A DNA stretch of 64,000 bases from Cephalotus follicularis. Lineage: Eukaryota; Streptophyta; Magnoliopsida; Oxalidales; Cephalotaceae. The notes under the pieces were generated by a model. It was not told where the DNA came from and ran no database searches. It saw only the letters and a program-made list of their open reading frames with translations. A program made the translations under genes and the position numbers. The DNA is taken from contig BDDD01002024.1 of the NCBI GenBank assembly GCA_001972305.1, forward strand, positions 62,001 to 126,000. The letters run 5' to 3'. Shown here one piece after another: positions 1 through 11,685 of the stretch (position 1 is its first letter; every line of letters starts with the position of its first letter).

Positions 1-464
1 TTAAACACAATAATATTTTGACTTTTAATAAAATAATGATTAATGATATTTTATCAACTCACTTTTGTGAATAAATATTACTCCACTAATATTCGATATA
101 TTTACATTTGTGTGAAATTTAATATAATATTTATCACATTCTTAAAAGTTAATAAAAATATTGGTAAGTTTTTCCAAATATTTAAACTTTAATTAATAAA
201 AACTTGATTGGAAATTATCAAATGCTAGAGTATTCTTTTGCGGTCCTAGAATTGATTGTAAGTTCAAAGCGGGAAGGGGCAATAGCAAAAAAAAAAGTGG
301 CAAACTCTACCAAAGATTTCAACGGTATCAGTTGCTTAGTTGGCAACTTAATTAACTGAACCAACAAACACCACTCTTTGGTTCCTCCGTCTTTCTTGCA
401 GATAACCCTTTCACTCTCATAAACACACCCTACATTTCTCCTCTCTAGATCCCTCTCTCTCTCA
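1..464. other. 5' flank of the carbonic anhydrase gene
   Basis: AT-rich DNA with no supported gene. The last 100 bases are pyrimidine-rich (CTCTCT runs around 440-463), as in many plant 5' leaders, so the transcript probably starts in this stretch. No convincing TATA box was fixed. Confidence 0.5.
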
Positions 465-3400
465 ATGGCTCTTTTTCCGCCATTATCCTCTCTCTTCAAG
501 GAACCTTTATCAACAATTCCACTCCTTCAGTTTAAATCATCAAGTGTAAACTCTCTATCTCTTACCCTCTATAAAGTATGTGTATGCTCTTGATTCTGGA
601 TTATATTTGATTTGATTGATTGTTGATGTAGATTTTTGGTTGTAAGGAGAATTTTGGAGAAATTGAGCGTACCCAATTCAGAATTTTGTCTTCTTCTAAG
701 TAAGTTGCCGTTTCATTGAGCTTTGCTTTGATAGTGAGAAATAGTGGTATTTGGATTTATCTACATTGCATTCTGTAATCTAGTTATGCTGTCATGTAAA
801 TGTTGATGGTTTAATAAGCATATGAGTTTTCTATGGTAAGAGCCTGTTGGTAAATTTAATATGGAATAAGAACTTGAGGTCCTATTGAATCCTTTTCTTT
901 AAGAATTAATTTGCTCTCACTTGGATAACCAAGTTTGCTAATCTGTTCAGGTAAATTACTTGTAGGTTACAACAAGTCTCAATGAGGATTTTGTAGATAG
1001 CAAATCTGAAAGAATTCTTAGTGAAACAAATAATGAATTGAGTGTATACGAAAAAAAAAACTAAACAGAAGAAGAGATGGAAAGAGAAGATGTCTTCTGT
1101 ATAAATAAACAACCGGAAAGACTTTCCGAGCAGACATGTTTGTTGGGGAATAACAAATCTATTTGATTTCAAATACAATTTATTTAAATAAAAATAAACT
1201 AAAACGACAAACGAATAAATATTAATCTAATTGCTCCTTTTAATGACGCCAAAATCAGGCGCATCAAGCACACCCAACCCATGCTATCCATGCACTTCCA
1301 TATATGATGGAGTAAATGGAATTTCCTTTTCAAAGTAGACTAAGGGACTTTATTCGTTTTTGTCAAACAAACTTTAACAGAGCCAGCTTTATGTTCTCTC
1401 GTAGTGAGTTTTGATTATGACTCATCTTGAGTTTTTTCTAATTTATTTCACCTAAGAATGTTTGAAGGATTGTTAATTAATTAAAGGAGCTAGGTTTACA
1501 TTTAAGACATCTTTATTCTCTTAATTTACATAGATATCTTCTGAAATTTCAGTTTTACAGCGTTAATATTGGTGGGAATTTGGAATTGGTGCTGATGTTG
1601 AAACTCTGATTCTGGGTGTGATTAGTTGCTTAATCTTTGGATGGCAACTTTCCTTGTATTTGTAAAAGTGCCATTTTTGCGTTTGAATTGCTCAAGATGC
1701 CGTTTGTGCAAATTCTTGGTTTACTCTCTGTGTAGATAATAAGATGGATGTAGTAAGTCAAGTAAAGGTTTAAAATTTGGTACCACAAGCTTCTGATATT
1801 TATTGTTGATGATTTGTTTATAGGAGAAGTTATACTTAGTAAGATTACCACTACTATGCACCCTTCAAGATTGACTCTTAAGAGATAAGCATGTTTTTGG
1901 TCTTGGTTTAAGTTATCCGCTGTCTAATTTGTTATTATCGTATTTGCTAAAGCATATTTTTTGTTTTCTTTTTTCTACATCATCAGGAGCAGTCCAGGTT
2001 TGATATTAAAGGCTTCAAGGGAGGGTCAAGGATTGACTCAAGGACTTAGAAGTGACAAACTAGAGCGAATAGCTGAAACTGAAAAAGGAAATGATGTGTT
2101 TGATGAGATGAAACGTCGGTTTCTGACTTTTAAAAAGCATACATACATGTAAGCAGTGGGGAACTCTGCAAAAATGCTTTAGATTTGAAGAACCTTGTGT
2201 TTGTCTGCATTCGTCTAACGTGATATAAATTTTTGAACAGGGAAAACTTTGACCACTATAAAAATCTTTCCAACCGTCAAGCACCCAAGGTGATATATTT
2301 TTTTTCTTGCCTTCAAATATAATCATTCATGTTCATGGCATGTGTTTGTATTAGACATCCCCTTTGGTTTTTTACATTGATTCTGTTTCTTAAGTGTTAG
2401 AAAACGTAACCATGTAAACTAACCCTTCCAAGAACAGTTTACCGTGGTTGCCTGTGCAGATTCTAGGGTTTGCCCCTCAACCATTCTGGGGTTTCAACCT
2501 GGGGAAGCATTCACAGTTCGTAATGTCGCAAATATGGTGCCCCCTTATGAGGTAGATAGTAAATTGCATGTACTTTATCTATCTAGATGAGATCAAAATT
2601 GCTGCTACAAAGCCTCTGTAAAAGCACAAAAAAATACCTGAAATCTTAACTGATATGATAGCTGCTTTATATTTCTTCCTTATTATTACCTTTCGTGTTT
2701 GTGCAGAGTGAACCCTCGGAAACAAAGGCTGCATTAGAATTTTCTGTAAATTTTCTCGAAGTAAGTATTTTGTACCTTGAAAATCTTCTGACTTGTGTTT
2801 TCTTTCAGCCATGATTTATACATGATTTCCTTATTGATTGCAGCCATAGTAAGACATAAATCAATTGTCATTTGAACGGAGATAGAAATGGGGAATAAAT
2901 AATAAATGCTGACTGAATAGGATACTTAACAATTTTCCATGGCCTTAAGAGCAGAGAATAAATCTGAGTGAGAAACTGAATTTGAGAGTGAAAAAGCATA
3001 TTTTCTTGTTACAAATATATTCAATTAAGATTTGAATAGTTTTATAATCATATTGATTGCTCCATGACCTATGACAATGAATTTGTTTGCAATGTGGAAG
3101 ATTGCTGATAATTGGCTCTCTTGAGAACAAGTAAATAAATGTTTATCAATGATTTGGTTTTTGTTCTGCATTTTACTTCTTACATGGGCAAACTAGCCAG
3201 TTATAAGAACTTCTCGATTATATCAATCATTTCCCAGAAATGATAAATTATCTTTTTTGCAGGTTGAAAATATCTTAGTCATTGGCCACAGCTGTTGTGG
3301 AGGCATTCGTGCCCTTATGACTATGCCGGATGAAGCAGATTCAAGGTGCAGTTAAGACATCATCTTTCTATCATGGTCATCATATAGCTCTTCCGTTAAA

Positions 3401-4063
3401 AAAAAAAAACTTGCAATTTTGTTTCTCCTAGGCTAAAATCTTCTTTTCAGTAGCTTCATTAGAAGTTGGGTTTTCGTTGGGAAGAAAGCAAAGTTGAGCA
3501 CAAAGGCTGCTGCTTCCAACCTCAATTTTGATCAACAGTGCAGACACTGCGAGAAGGTGAATTTTACGTTATTTGATCTTTTCGAGCAAATTTAATGTTA
3601 CTTTTATTTGAATGCCATGATGGCCCTCCTTTTGTGACACAGTTTTGGTATTCTAAGCTAACTGGAAATCGTGGGCTTTTATAATCATATACCCCTAGTA
3701 ACATTTTCCACCTTACCTCAAAAAATCGGGATATTATTGCGAAACAGTGGCTAAATGGATGCAACCGATGAAATGTCACCAAAATATGAAAAAATACATC
3801 ATATTATTAAGTTGATCATGATGAACAAACGATAGGTCTTTGCTACCCTTTATCTACAGGAGTCGATCAACAATTCGTTGTTAAACATGCTAACTTACCC
3901 GTGGATAAGCGAGAAAGTTATCAAAGGCAAGCTCTCTATTCACGGTGGTTATTATGACTTCATTAATTGTACATTCGAGAAATGGACACTGCAGTACGAG
4001 GGATCCAATTTGAAGGAAGAAAATGGAAAATTTGCTGTCAAAAACCAATCATTCTGGTGCTGA
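465..4063 (+). CDS. beta-carbonic anhydrase, plant BCA5-like, nine exons
   Basis: Zinc enzyme converting CO2 and water to bicarbonate and a proton. Exons read by eye: 465-545, 632-699, 1987-2148, 2241-2289, 2438-2551, 2707-2760, 3263-3345, 3451-3556, 3860-4063. All have GT..AG borders and join in phase into 306 codons. The active site is visible: ACADSR gives zinc ligand Cys126 and the Asp128/Arg130 pair; GHSCCGG gives His185 and Cys188. The C-terminal part has the plant-type [10 protein letters not shown] and FEKWTLQY segments. About 100 N-terminal residues precede the catalytic core. They are rich in Ser, Leu and basic residues at the start, which fits an organelle transit peptide. The order KRRF..FKK, CADSR, GHSxCGG and HCEK follows the Arabidopsis BCA5 branch rather than BCA1-4; this assignment is from memory of the family. 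The ATG at 465 is the first in a pyrimidine-rich leader. Exons 1-2 are the least certain, being supported by phase and splice sites only. No lesion is seen. Confidence 0.87.
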
Positions 4064-5987
4064 GTTGTAACATGTTTAGCATTTGCCTATCTTGTTTCCT
4101 GCTTTTTTTTATTGTGTAGTAGTATACTGAAAACATAATGTTATTTCCTCAAATGTCTGGGAAATTAAAAATTCTCACGTATCACGATTGTATTACAAAA
4201 TCTCACCATGTCAATCTCATAAGGTTACAATGTAACCATGACTTTCTCTTAAGAAATAACTCTCATGTTGTACCTGTGTTGCAATGAAATGTTCTTTTTG
4301 TTGTAATTTTACATGGACAATTATGTAAGCCGGTAATTTTGAATATTACAATATATATGCTTTGGTAAATACTAAATAGTTGTGTCCACCTGGGTAGTGA
4401 TTATTTGTATAGTATTTTCTAAAGGGAATGGAGGGTATTTATGATCACTTCAAATCATTAACTCAATATCGTTAGAAGGCCAAACGTATATTTAGTACAT
4501 TATATGATTTATGTACTTAATTAATAATATATAATTATATAAATATTAATTAATTATTTTATATTTTATTTTATCAATAAATTTAATTATTTTGTTCACG
4601 TGTCTATATAATATATCCAGTTAAAAATAGTTTATAAAATATGAATCTTATGATCGTTTCCTTAATCATTTTCACAAATAATGTTGAAGAGACACTTAAA
4701 AATATAATAATATAAAATTTGTGACGTGAATTTATTTTTACTCACAATATTTTTTAACAATATTTTTACAAAACTGACAATGAAGCTGAATAATATTAAT
4801 TTTTTATTTATACCAGCACTAAAATTTTATCTGAATTGATTTTGGGTTGCGATCACTAAAATTTTATAATATTAAAAAAAAATTGACATACATAAAAATT
4901 ATAATTGTAATTATAATTATTTTTTTTTCATAATAACTATATATTTTCGTGTTAGCTTCGACAAGACAACCTTTGTATAATTGGGTTGGGCGATCATTGT
5001 TCAGACATGTTGGCAAGACTAGAAAGAGAAAGAGAAAGAGAGTGAGAAACATATTGAGTGATGGATCTGACGCCATTTTGTTCTTACACTTCACTTCTCT
5101 TCTCTTCTCTTCACGCCATGCCCATTCATAGGTTCTTTCTATAATCTCTACTGCTCTCTTTGTTTTCTTCACCAACATGCCTGAATTAACTGTAGATTTC
5201 GATATTTGTGTTGTCAAAATGAAAAGGAACAAATTATTAGGACTTGAATGCAGATTTGAGTCTGATTTGCAAATGTCGATGTGGGTTTTTTTTGTGTACT
5301 GCACATAACTACACTTTACGTGATTAGTGATGATTGTATGCCCATACCCTTATTTTATAAACAAATAAATTGCCAAGTATGGTGATTGATGACTATTTAG
5401 TTCCAAAGCAAAACCAGAATCCTCATTTGCTGGGGACAAACTGTTAAATTGTATTACTTGTACCCAAGTGACTATCATCTAGTAGATATATGTATTTGAT
5501 TGTTTTCCCATTAGGTTTAAAGTTCAATATTGTAGTTGTTTTGGCAAAGTTTAATTAAATAAATTTTTATCAGGTTAATTTAATATTGTTTTCACACTTC
5601 CGTATTACCCAAGGCTTTCTATTAGTAAAGCTTTGATATTACCTTGATCTGAATTGATATTGTGTTGCGTTTTTTGACGATCAGGTAGTTCCGGCCAAGA
5701 ACTCTCCCAAGAAGAAATAAACTTTTTTCTTTCATTCTTATGCATATGGTAGTAGCTCCTTCTATTGATCTATGCATAGGCCTTCAATTTTATGCTTAAA
5801 AAGGCTTACTCTCACTCCCTTTATATGGAAGGAAAATGTTTGTCGCGTAATACTTTTGTGTGGGAATAAAACTGTTGCTTGCCTTTTTCACATAAATTGG
5901 CAATTGAAATTGTCCGTCATTGCACTGATTAATTGCATATGTGAAAGTGCATTGGTGTAATTAGTTATCCATTTTCTCAAATGCTAA
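4064..5987. other. Intergenic DNA, then probable 5' leader of the RING-CH gene
   Basis: From 4064 to about 4930 the DNA is AT-rich and holds the 3' flank of the carbonic anhydrase gene; no gene is seen. A purine-rich then pyrimidine-rich stretch (about 5015-5125) looks like a transcription start region. A possible acceptor at 5681-5684 (TCAG) opens a leader exon. Several ATGs with short frames lie between 5740 and 5985, so either a further leader intron removes them or they act as upstream ORFs. Confidence 0.4.
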
Positions 5988-8900
5988 ATGAATACAATGG
6001 GTAAGGAAGATTTATCACAGATAAAAAATGGTGGAGTCAGTAATGAAGGCTTGTCACCCATAGTTAGTGATGATTCTGGGACTCATTCACTATGCAATTC
6101 AGATAAGGAGACAAGCTCGGCAACTTGTCGTGTATGCCAATGTGCTGAATCTGACAAAAAGGGAGATGTTGCTTTAGAATTATTGGGCATTGTATATCAG
6201 TTACAGGAAGCTCTTAAAAACAATAAAGGAGAAGTACAGCCTGATAGCAAAGAAGTCCTGAAGGATGTTGAAGGTGATATCACAGAAGAGTCTAGGTTTG
6301 TTGAGTTCATAGGCCCTCAAGGGGAGGTTTTCGTTTGTCATACAGACTTAGAAATGGGTCCTTGTCATTATCAGGACACTTTAATTGAACTTGGTTGTTC
6401 TTGCAAAAATGATCTTGCTCTTGTTCACTATGCTTGTGCGCTGAAATGGTTTGTCAATCATGGATCAACAGTTTGTGAAATTTGTGGGCACATTGCAAAA
6501 AATGTCAAGACTGTTGATTTTGAAAAGGTAGTGGTTTCCTTAAAGGATTATGAAGCACTAAGGGAATGGACTGCCATTGGGGTTCCCAATCCTGCACAGG
6601 TTCATAACAGATCAGATGTAGACCCTGATGCTGTGGCTGCTATTCGTAGGCAACGGTTAAGTGAGATTTCTTTGTGGTTTAATCCACACAATAATAGTAG
6701 TAATAACAATAATATTAACAACTATGGCGGAGTTTCACAGGTTGTTTCAGAACAACCTTTGAATACTGTCACTGAAAATGTTACGCCCGCCGAAAGTCCT
6801 GCAACCAAGTGCCCTGTGGAAGGGACTGGGATTTTGCTAGCTACAGGGCTGCTTACTGTCACTCTTGCATGGTTCATTGCTCCTCGTGTTGGAAAGGTAC
6901 GTTGGACTAGGTTTTAATATTGTTGTCTAGAGGGAGAACTCTTCTTTTAGTTCCCCCATTGGTCATTTGATGTGTAAGTATTAGGTATTTGATGCGCAAG
7001 ATGGCTCTGAGTGTTCTCCAATTTTGTAAGGTTTCTAATTGTTAGGCATTTGATATGTAAGATATCTTTGAGTGTTTTTTTTTTGAGGTTCTCTTTTATC
7101 TAAGTATGATGTTAGACCAAGAAAATTTGCGCAAATTCAAACCAGTGTCAGTTCAGAATTCAGACCACCATGAAAAATTATGGATATAATTCCTACTTGA
7201 CAGGTGGAAAAATATTTTTAAATATTTGAACAGTTTTTTCAGTCTAGATTATAGTTTATTGTCATTTCTATTTTTCCGCATTCTGGTTTGTGTTGGTATC
7301 TTTACCTTTTCGCCAATCTTTTTGGTGACCTATAAGTGAATTACCAATTAATATTGGCTACATATTGACATGTTTGACTGTAAATGGTGTGTGGTCTTTT
7401 GTTATAATCAAATAGCTGAATTTATAGTGAATGGTTAATAGAAAATATATGATTAATATACATCATTAGACTCAATTTTAAATCTCTATACTTGGTTTAG
7501 TAATATTCTATTATATTATTTTTTGAAGAAATCAAGCCTATACTTAATATCTATGTGTTTTTTGTGCATGCATGACAGATTTTACAATTTGGCACTGATA
7601 CCTTGTATGGATAGAATTACAAATGACTGGTCAATATTTAAAAAATGGTAAAATTGAAAAAACGCTCTTTTATCTGTTAATTGGTAAAACTGCTAGAACC
7701 CCTCAGCTTGATTCGGATACAAAAGGAAATGTTTTACAAGAAGAATAATTTATTCTCTATACGGTTCTACTCTTTAGGTTTGTTTGCCTGCCTCACTTTA
7801 TCACTCCTCAATTATCATTTTTGCTGCCCTGTTTTCATTTTTAGAACTATTTTTTGTGCCCTTCAAATCCCGAAAAATTGAGACCCATAATCTCTTAAAG
7901 CTCTTTTTTTCATGTAGTATGTTTTGTTTTGTATAAAGCTAATAGAATGTTTCAGGATGAGGAAAAATACAGCTAGACTTTGTGTTAAACAGTAACTTTT
8001 ATACTTAAAATCAGGTCTCGATTTTATAAGACGCCATTTTCTGTTGTTTTTCTTGTGTCCATTGAACGACATGAGAAGTATACTATTTTAAAGTCAGCTT
8101 AATATTAGTGTTAATTGGTCAAATGCATTGATATTTCCTGCATATGTCTATGTAAGTTCTTTTCTATTGATAATGCTATGGAAGGTGCCTATCACTTTTG
8201 TTACCTAGGGTTCAGTGTAGAATTCATTACATTTTTCTGTTTGATTTGCAGAAAACTGCCAAAAGTGGTCTTCATATTCTTCTTGGAGGCGTTTGTGCTC
8301 TGACAGTTGTGGTCTTCTTTCGCTTTGTGAGTATCTTTGATGCTTTATATCTATATTTTTTTGATTTTGCATCCACCACATATTGCATTTATTTTGACTA
8401 AGGCTATTGATTCTAGAATATCACTGTCTTTTAATGCTCTGTAAGCAAAGGGAAACAAGAGAGTTGGTTGAGTCAGCTGGCACCATGGGTGTAATTTAGT
8501 GCAATTTAGCTAGGCCAAGCCGAGTCCCTAGTTTTTTGAAATAGGGTTCATGGATAGTATTCTTAAGTTGATCCTGGCTAGAGGCTGGTTGGAATATTCA
8601 ATTTTTTTTTTGATGTTGGCTTGAGAATCGCAAAAGGGATTGAGAGGGACTCAGTTCGGGTTGATTACAATTTGAATTTTTGTGTAATGCAGGCTTTTTA
8701 GTCAGTGTGTTAAAAATGTTGAAGTCATTTTGTTATAGTAATACTGAATAATGGGAAAAAGATTTAGTAAATTGTTGTATTGAATTAGTGGTCTGCAGAG
8801 ATACATCTTGAAGAACCCATGTTTTGCTTCTGTGCTTCTACCTCCATTGTCAGTTTATCCAATTTGTGTTCCAATTTGTTGAAGTAAGGGTATAATTTGT

Positions 8901-9573
8901 CAAATGTATTATCTCCCTGTGAAGAATTTTGGTTGCTGCGTGTATTGTCTGCCACTGTTTTTAATTGATGTAGAGTTCTTGATGAAACGACATGTATCTA
9001 ATGAGTTACCGAGCAATAGAAGAAGAAGATACAGAGAGAAGGAGAGAATAGAAGAAATTTGTTATCCAGTTTCTTTTTACTCGTAGTAACTACCAATTAC
9101 TTGTATGCAATTCTGTTTATTACAAAAACTATCTCCTGCTCATTCACTCTAACTGCCAGCTAATGCTTTTGTTCATGCATTTGGCTTATTTAACTAACAA
9201 ATCAATTGAATTACGTTGCGCTCATCAAAGTGAACGTAGTCTTGAAGTCATTGAGGTTGCCTTGCTACCCTTTCTGGTCTGCTAGTAGATTCACTGCTTG
9301 TATCATAAGATTTTAAAGTTGGTTTTCTTTTTCCTCTTACGGTTGATAGTTAGAATCGTTGCTCAGGAGGAAATGGGCAATTATGCATTTTATTATCTAT
9401 TTCCAATGAATGGTAATATAGACTAACCCGACCGTTTATGCTCTTGAAACTTGCAGATTGTGCTTACTAGAGTCAAGTATGGACCGGCACGCTACTGGGC
9501 TATCTTGTTTGTCTTCTGGTTTCTTGTGTTTGGTATATGGGCGACTCGAACACATAGTTCTCATACCACATAA
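5988..9573 (+). CDS. RING-CH (RINGv) membrane E3 ubiquitin ligase, three exons
   Basis: Likely membrane-bound ubiquitin ligase of the MARCH type. Exons 5988-6896, 8252-8326 and 9457-9573 join in phase to 366 codons. The zinc ligands follow the RING-CH order: Cys47, Cys50 (CRVC), then Cys137, Cys139 (CSC), His147, Cys150 (HYAC) and Cys163, Cys166 (CEIC). An insertion of about 86 residues separates the first Cys pair from the rest, much longer than in the usual domain. I recall the same arrangement in an Arabidopsis group that includes At1g11020. Three hydrophobic helices follow: about 279-297 at the end of exon 1, 309-327 in exon 2 and 341-357 in exon 3. Residues 230-250 are an Asn-rich low-complexity linker. 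The start at 5988 was chosen as the first ATG of the open frame; Met4 at 5997 is an alternative. Substrates cannot be told from sequence. Confidence 0.85.
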
Positions 9574-9980
9574 TTTTGACATTTTATTTTTTATGAATAT
9601 ATATTCACATGACCGTACTTTAAGATACATATTCATATATATGCACTGCAACTTCCATTGACATGTATAGCAATAGTGAAGAAAGATTGACTCTGTAAAG
9701 GACTTGTATATGAAAGATGATTCATCTAATCGATCGAGTTGAGTTGGTAATTATGCTGTCAAATAGTGGATGTTTAAATTAGTTGCCCTTTCAACCTTGT
9801 TGCAATGCATTTTATGACTTGTTTGGTACGTCATTCTATAGCTCAAATTAAAAGGAGCAATAGATGCCAGGATTTGGTGTAGGATGATGGTTGAGTGTCA
9901 TGTCGTGGATTTTGTGAGACACTTCGTGTTAATTTTATTTCCAAAACATCCATTCTTATCAACATGACGGGACAAGTTTA
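9574..9980. other. 3' flank of RING-CH gene up to the Mutator-like element
   Basis: No gene seen. The 3' untranslated region of the RING-CH gene is expected here. The inverted-repeat match to the far end of the Mutator-like element begins at about 9981. Confidence 0.5.
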
Positions 9981-10595
9981 ATACAAGCACAGTAACAACA
10001 CACTATAGTAATAGATTATCTAAATTTCAAACTTTCAAATATATATATATATACTGTAAAAGCGTAATGTGCTAAGTTAAGTAGTTGACGTTAATAGACA
10101 GTGGGTCTTACCAAAAAAGTTGCGCCAGACACTAAAAAACTCGTCTCTTACGAAGTCTTCTTCACAAAACTCCTCTTCACTGTCTGTTACAAAGACTTTC
10201 GCTCTCGCCTAGACACTCTTGCTCTCTCGCCCAGATCTATGACCCACGCTCCCTGCCCACCTACCAGTTTCACTCTTGAAGACTCTCGCTCTCGCCCAGA
10301 CACTCTTGCTCTCTCGCCCAGATGTAATGAAAATCGAGAGAGAAAAAAACTCCTTTATTCTTCACGCCCCCTGCCCATCGACGCAAAGCTCTCTCACTCT
10401 CACTCTCTCAATCTACGACCCAGACCCACGCCCCTTGCCCACTGACGCAAAGCTCTCTGGCTCTCAAGGTAATCCCCCCCTCTCTCTCTCTCTCTCTCGC
10501 TCTCGCTTTCTCTCTGTGTGTGTGTGTGTGTGAAAATTTAATTGCTTACACCTTTGGAATCAATTTTTAGATGTATTGCGTTTGAAACTGTCCAT
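9981..10595 (+). repeat. Left terminal inverted repeat of the MULE
   Basis: Matches the reverse complement of 22138-22830 from AATACAAGCACAGTAAC outward to GTTTGAAACTGTCCAT inward. The middle carries two copies of a CTCGCCCAGACACTCTTGC unit and, near the inner end, a CT then GT microsatellite (about 10480-10531). A splice-donor-like CAAGGTAATC at about 10466 suggests that transcription of the transposase starts in the repeat. Confidence 0.85.
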
Positions 10596-11685
10596 TGTGA
10601 AAATTTCTCCAAAATTTCTTTTCCATTTCCATTACTTGCACAGTTCTAAGTTTGAATTATTGAGGACATTATTGGTTGGTTATGCAATTATTTACAGTAG
10701 CTATTGAATATCTCTGCGTTGGGGGAAAAATGTGATGAAGTTGCGTAAAAATGATTGTGTGAAAGCATACGTATTCACTGTTGTGCGTTATTTGTATAGG
10801 CATACAAAGTTTTTAACTATTGAATATCTCTACGTTCTTTGCCTCTGCTGTAGCTTCTTTCTGTGGCGACAATTCTGGGTGCAATATTCTGCTTCAGTGC
10901 CTGTTGTCTAAGAAGCACAATCTTCTGCTGTCAAGGTAATTCCTCTCTTTGCCCCCCTTTCTCTCTTTCTCTAGGTTGTAATTAACTTACTTTTTTTTTT
11001 GGTTGTTGAGAAAACTGTGTATCACATTTAAGCATCAATTAGACCCTCTTACAATTACCCTAAAATACATAATTGTAAGGTACATATATTTTCCTAATGT
11101 TCAAATTTACCTACTGGGGGACACATTATGTTGCGGGGTATGGACTATGAACTACAGGGCCTAACTCAATAAATATGTAATGTAGATTTTGAACAGACTA
11201 GGTTAATAATGTTAATTACAGGCTGCATGGGAATTTTGTGACTTCTTTGGCTTAATGATTGATGATGATTGAGAATGGGTCACTTGTTAGTGAAAAGTGA
11301 TCAAATGTTTTACTTGGAATGATTAATACCCTTCAATTATATAGCCCTATACCCCACTCAAAATCATTTTGACATAAATCAATTAATTGCTTGTGCTTCT
11401 GATTAGGTATTGAGTTGATAAAAAATTCAGCCTACAAATATGTTAATCTGTCACACCATAACATAGTGGCAACAGTGGTAATAAACAAACAATTGGCTGA
11501 TCAATTATGGAGAAATGAGTCACCTTAATTTGTACCAAATTGAATCTTAGAAGATTTTCTTTATTGATCTAAAAAAATTAGTATCTGCCCACTTTGATGT
11601 AGTAGTGATCTATCTGACTACCCTGTAATTTTAATTACTTCATACATGTTTCCATTCTTTTAATAGGTTTTTTTTTTCATTGAAG
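10596..11685. other. Transposase leader region inside the MULE
   Basis: No coding region is supported. A stretch near 10850-10936 ends in CTGTCAAGGTAATTCC, a second donor-like copy of the CAAGGTAAT found at the inner part of the inverted repeat, so a non-coding leader exon is plausible. The run of T before 11686 (TTTTTTTCATTG) could contain the last acceptor, but none is certain. Confidence 0.35.

Noticed and set aside
3263-3345. GHSCCGG read as a damaged carbonic anhydrase site because BCA5 often has GHSRCGG
   Set aside because: The residue before the zinc Cys varies in the family; His185 and Cys188 are both present.
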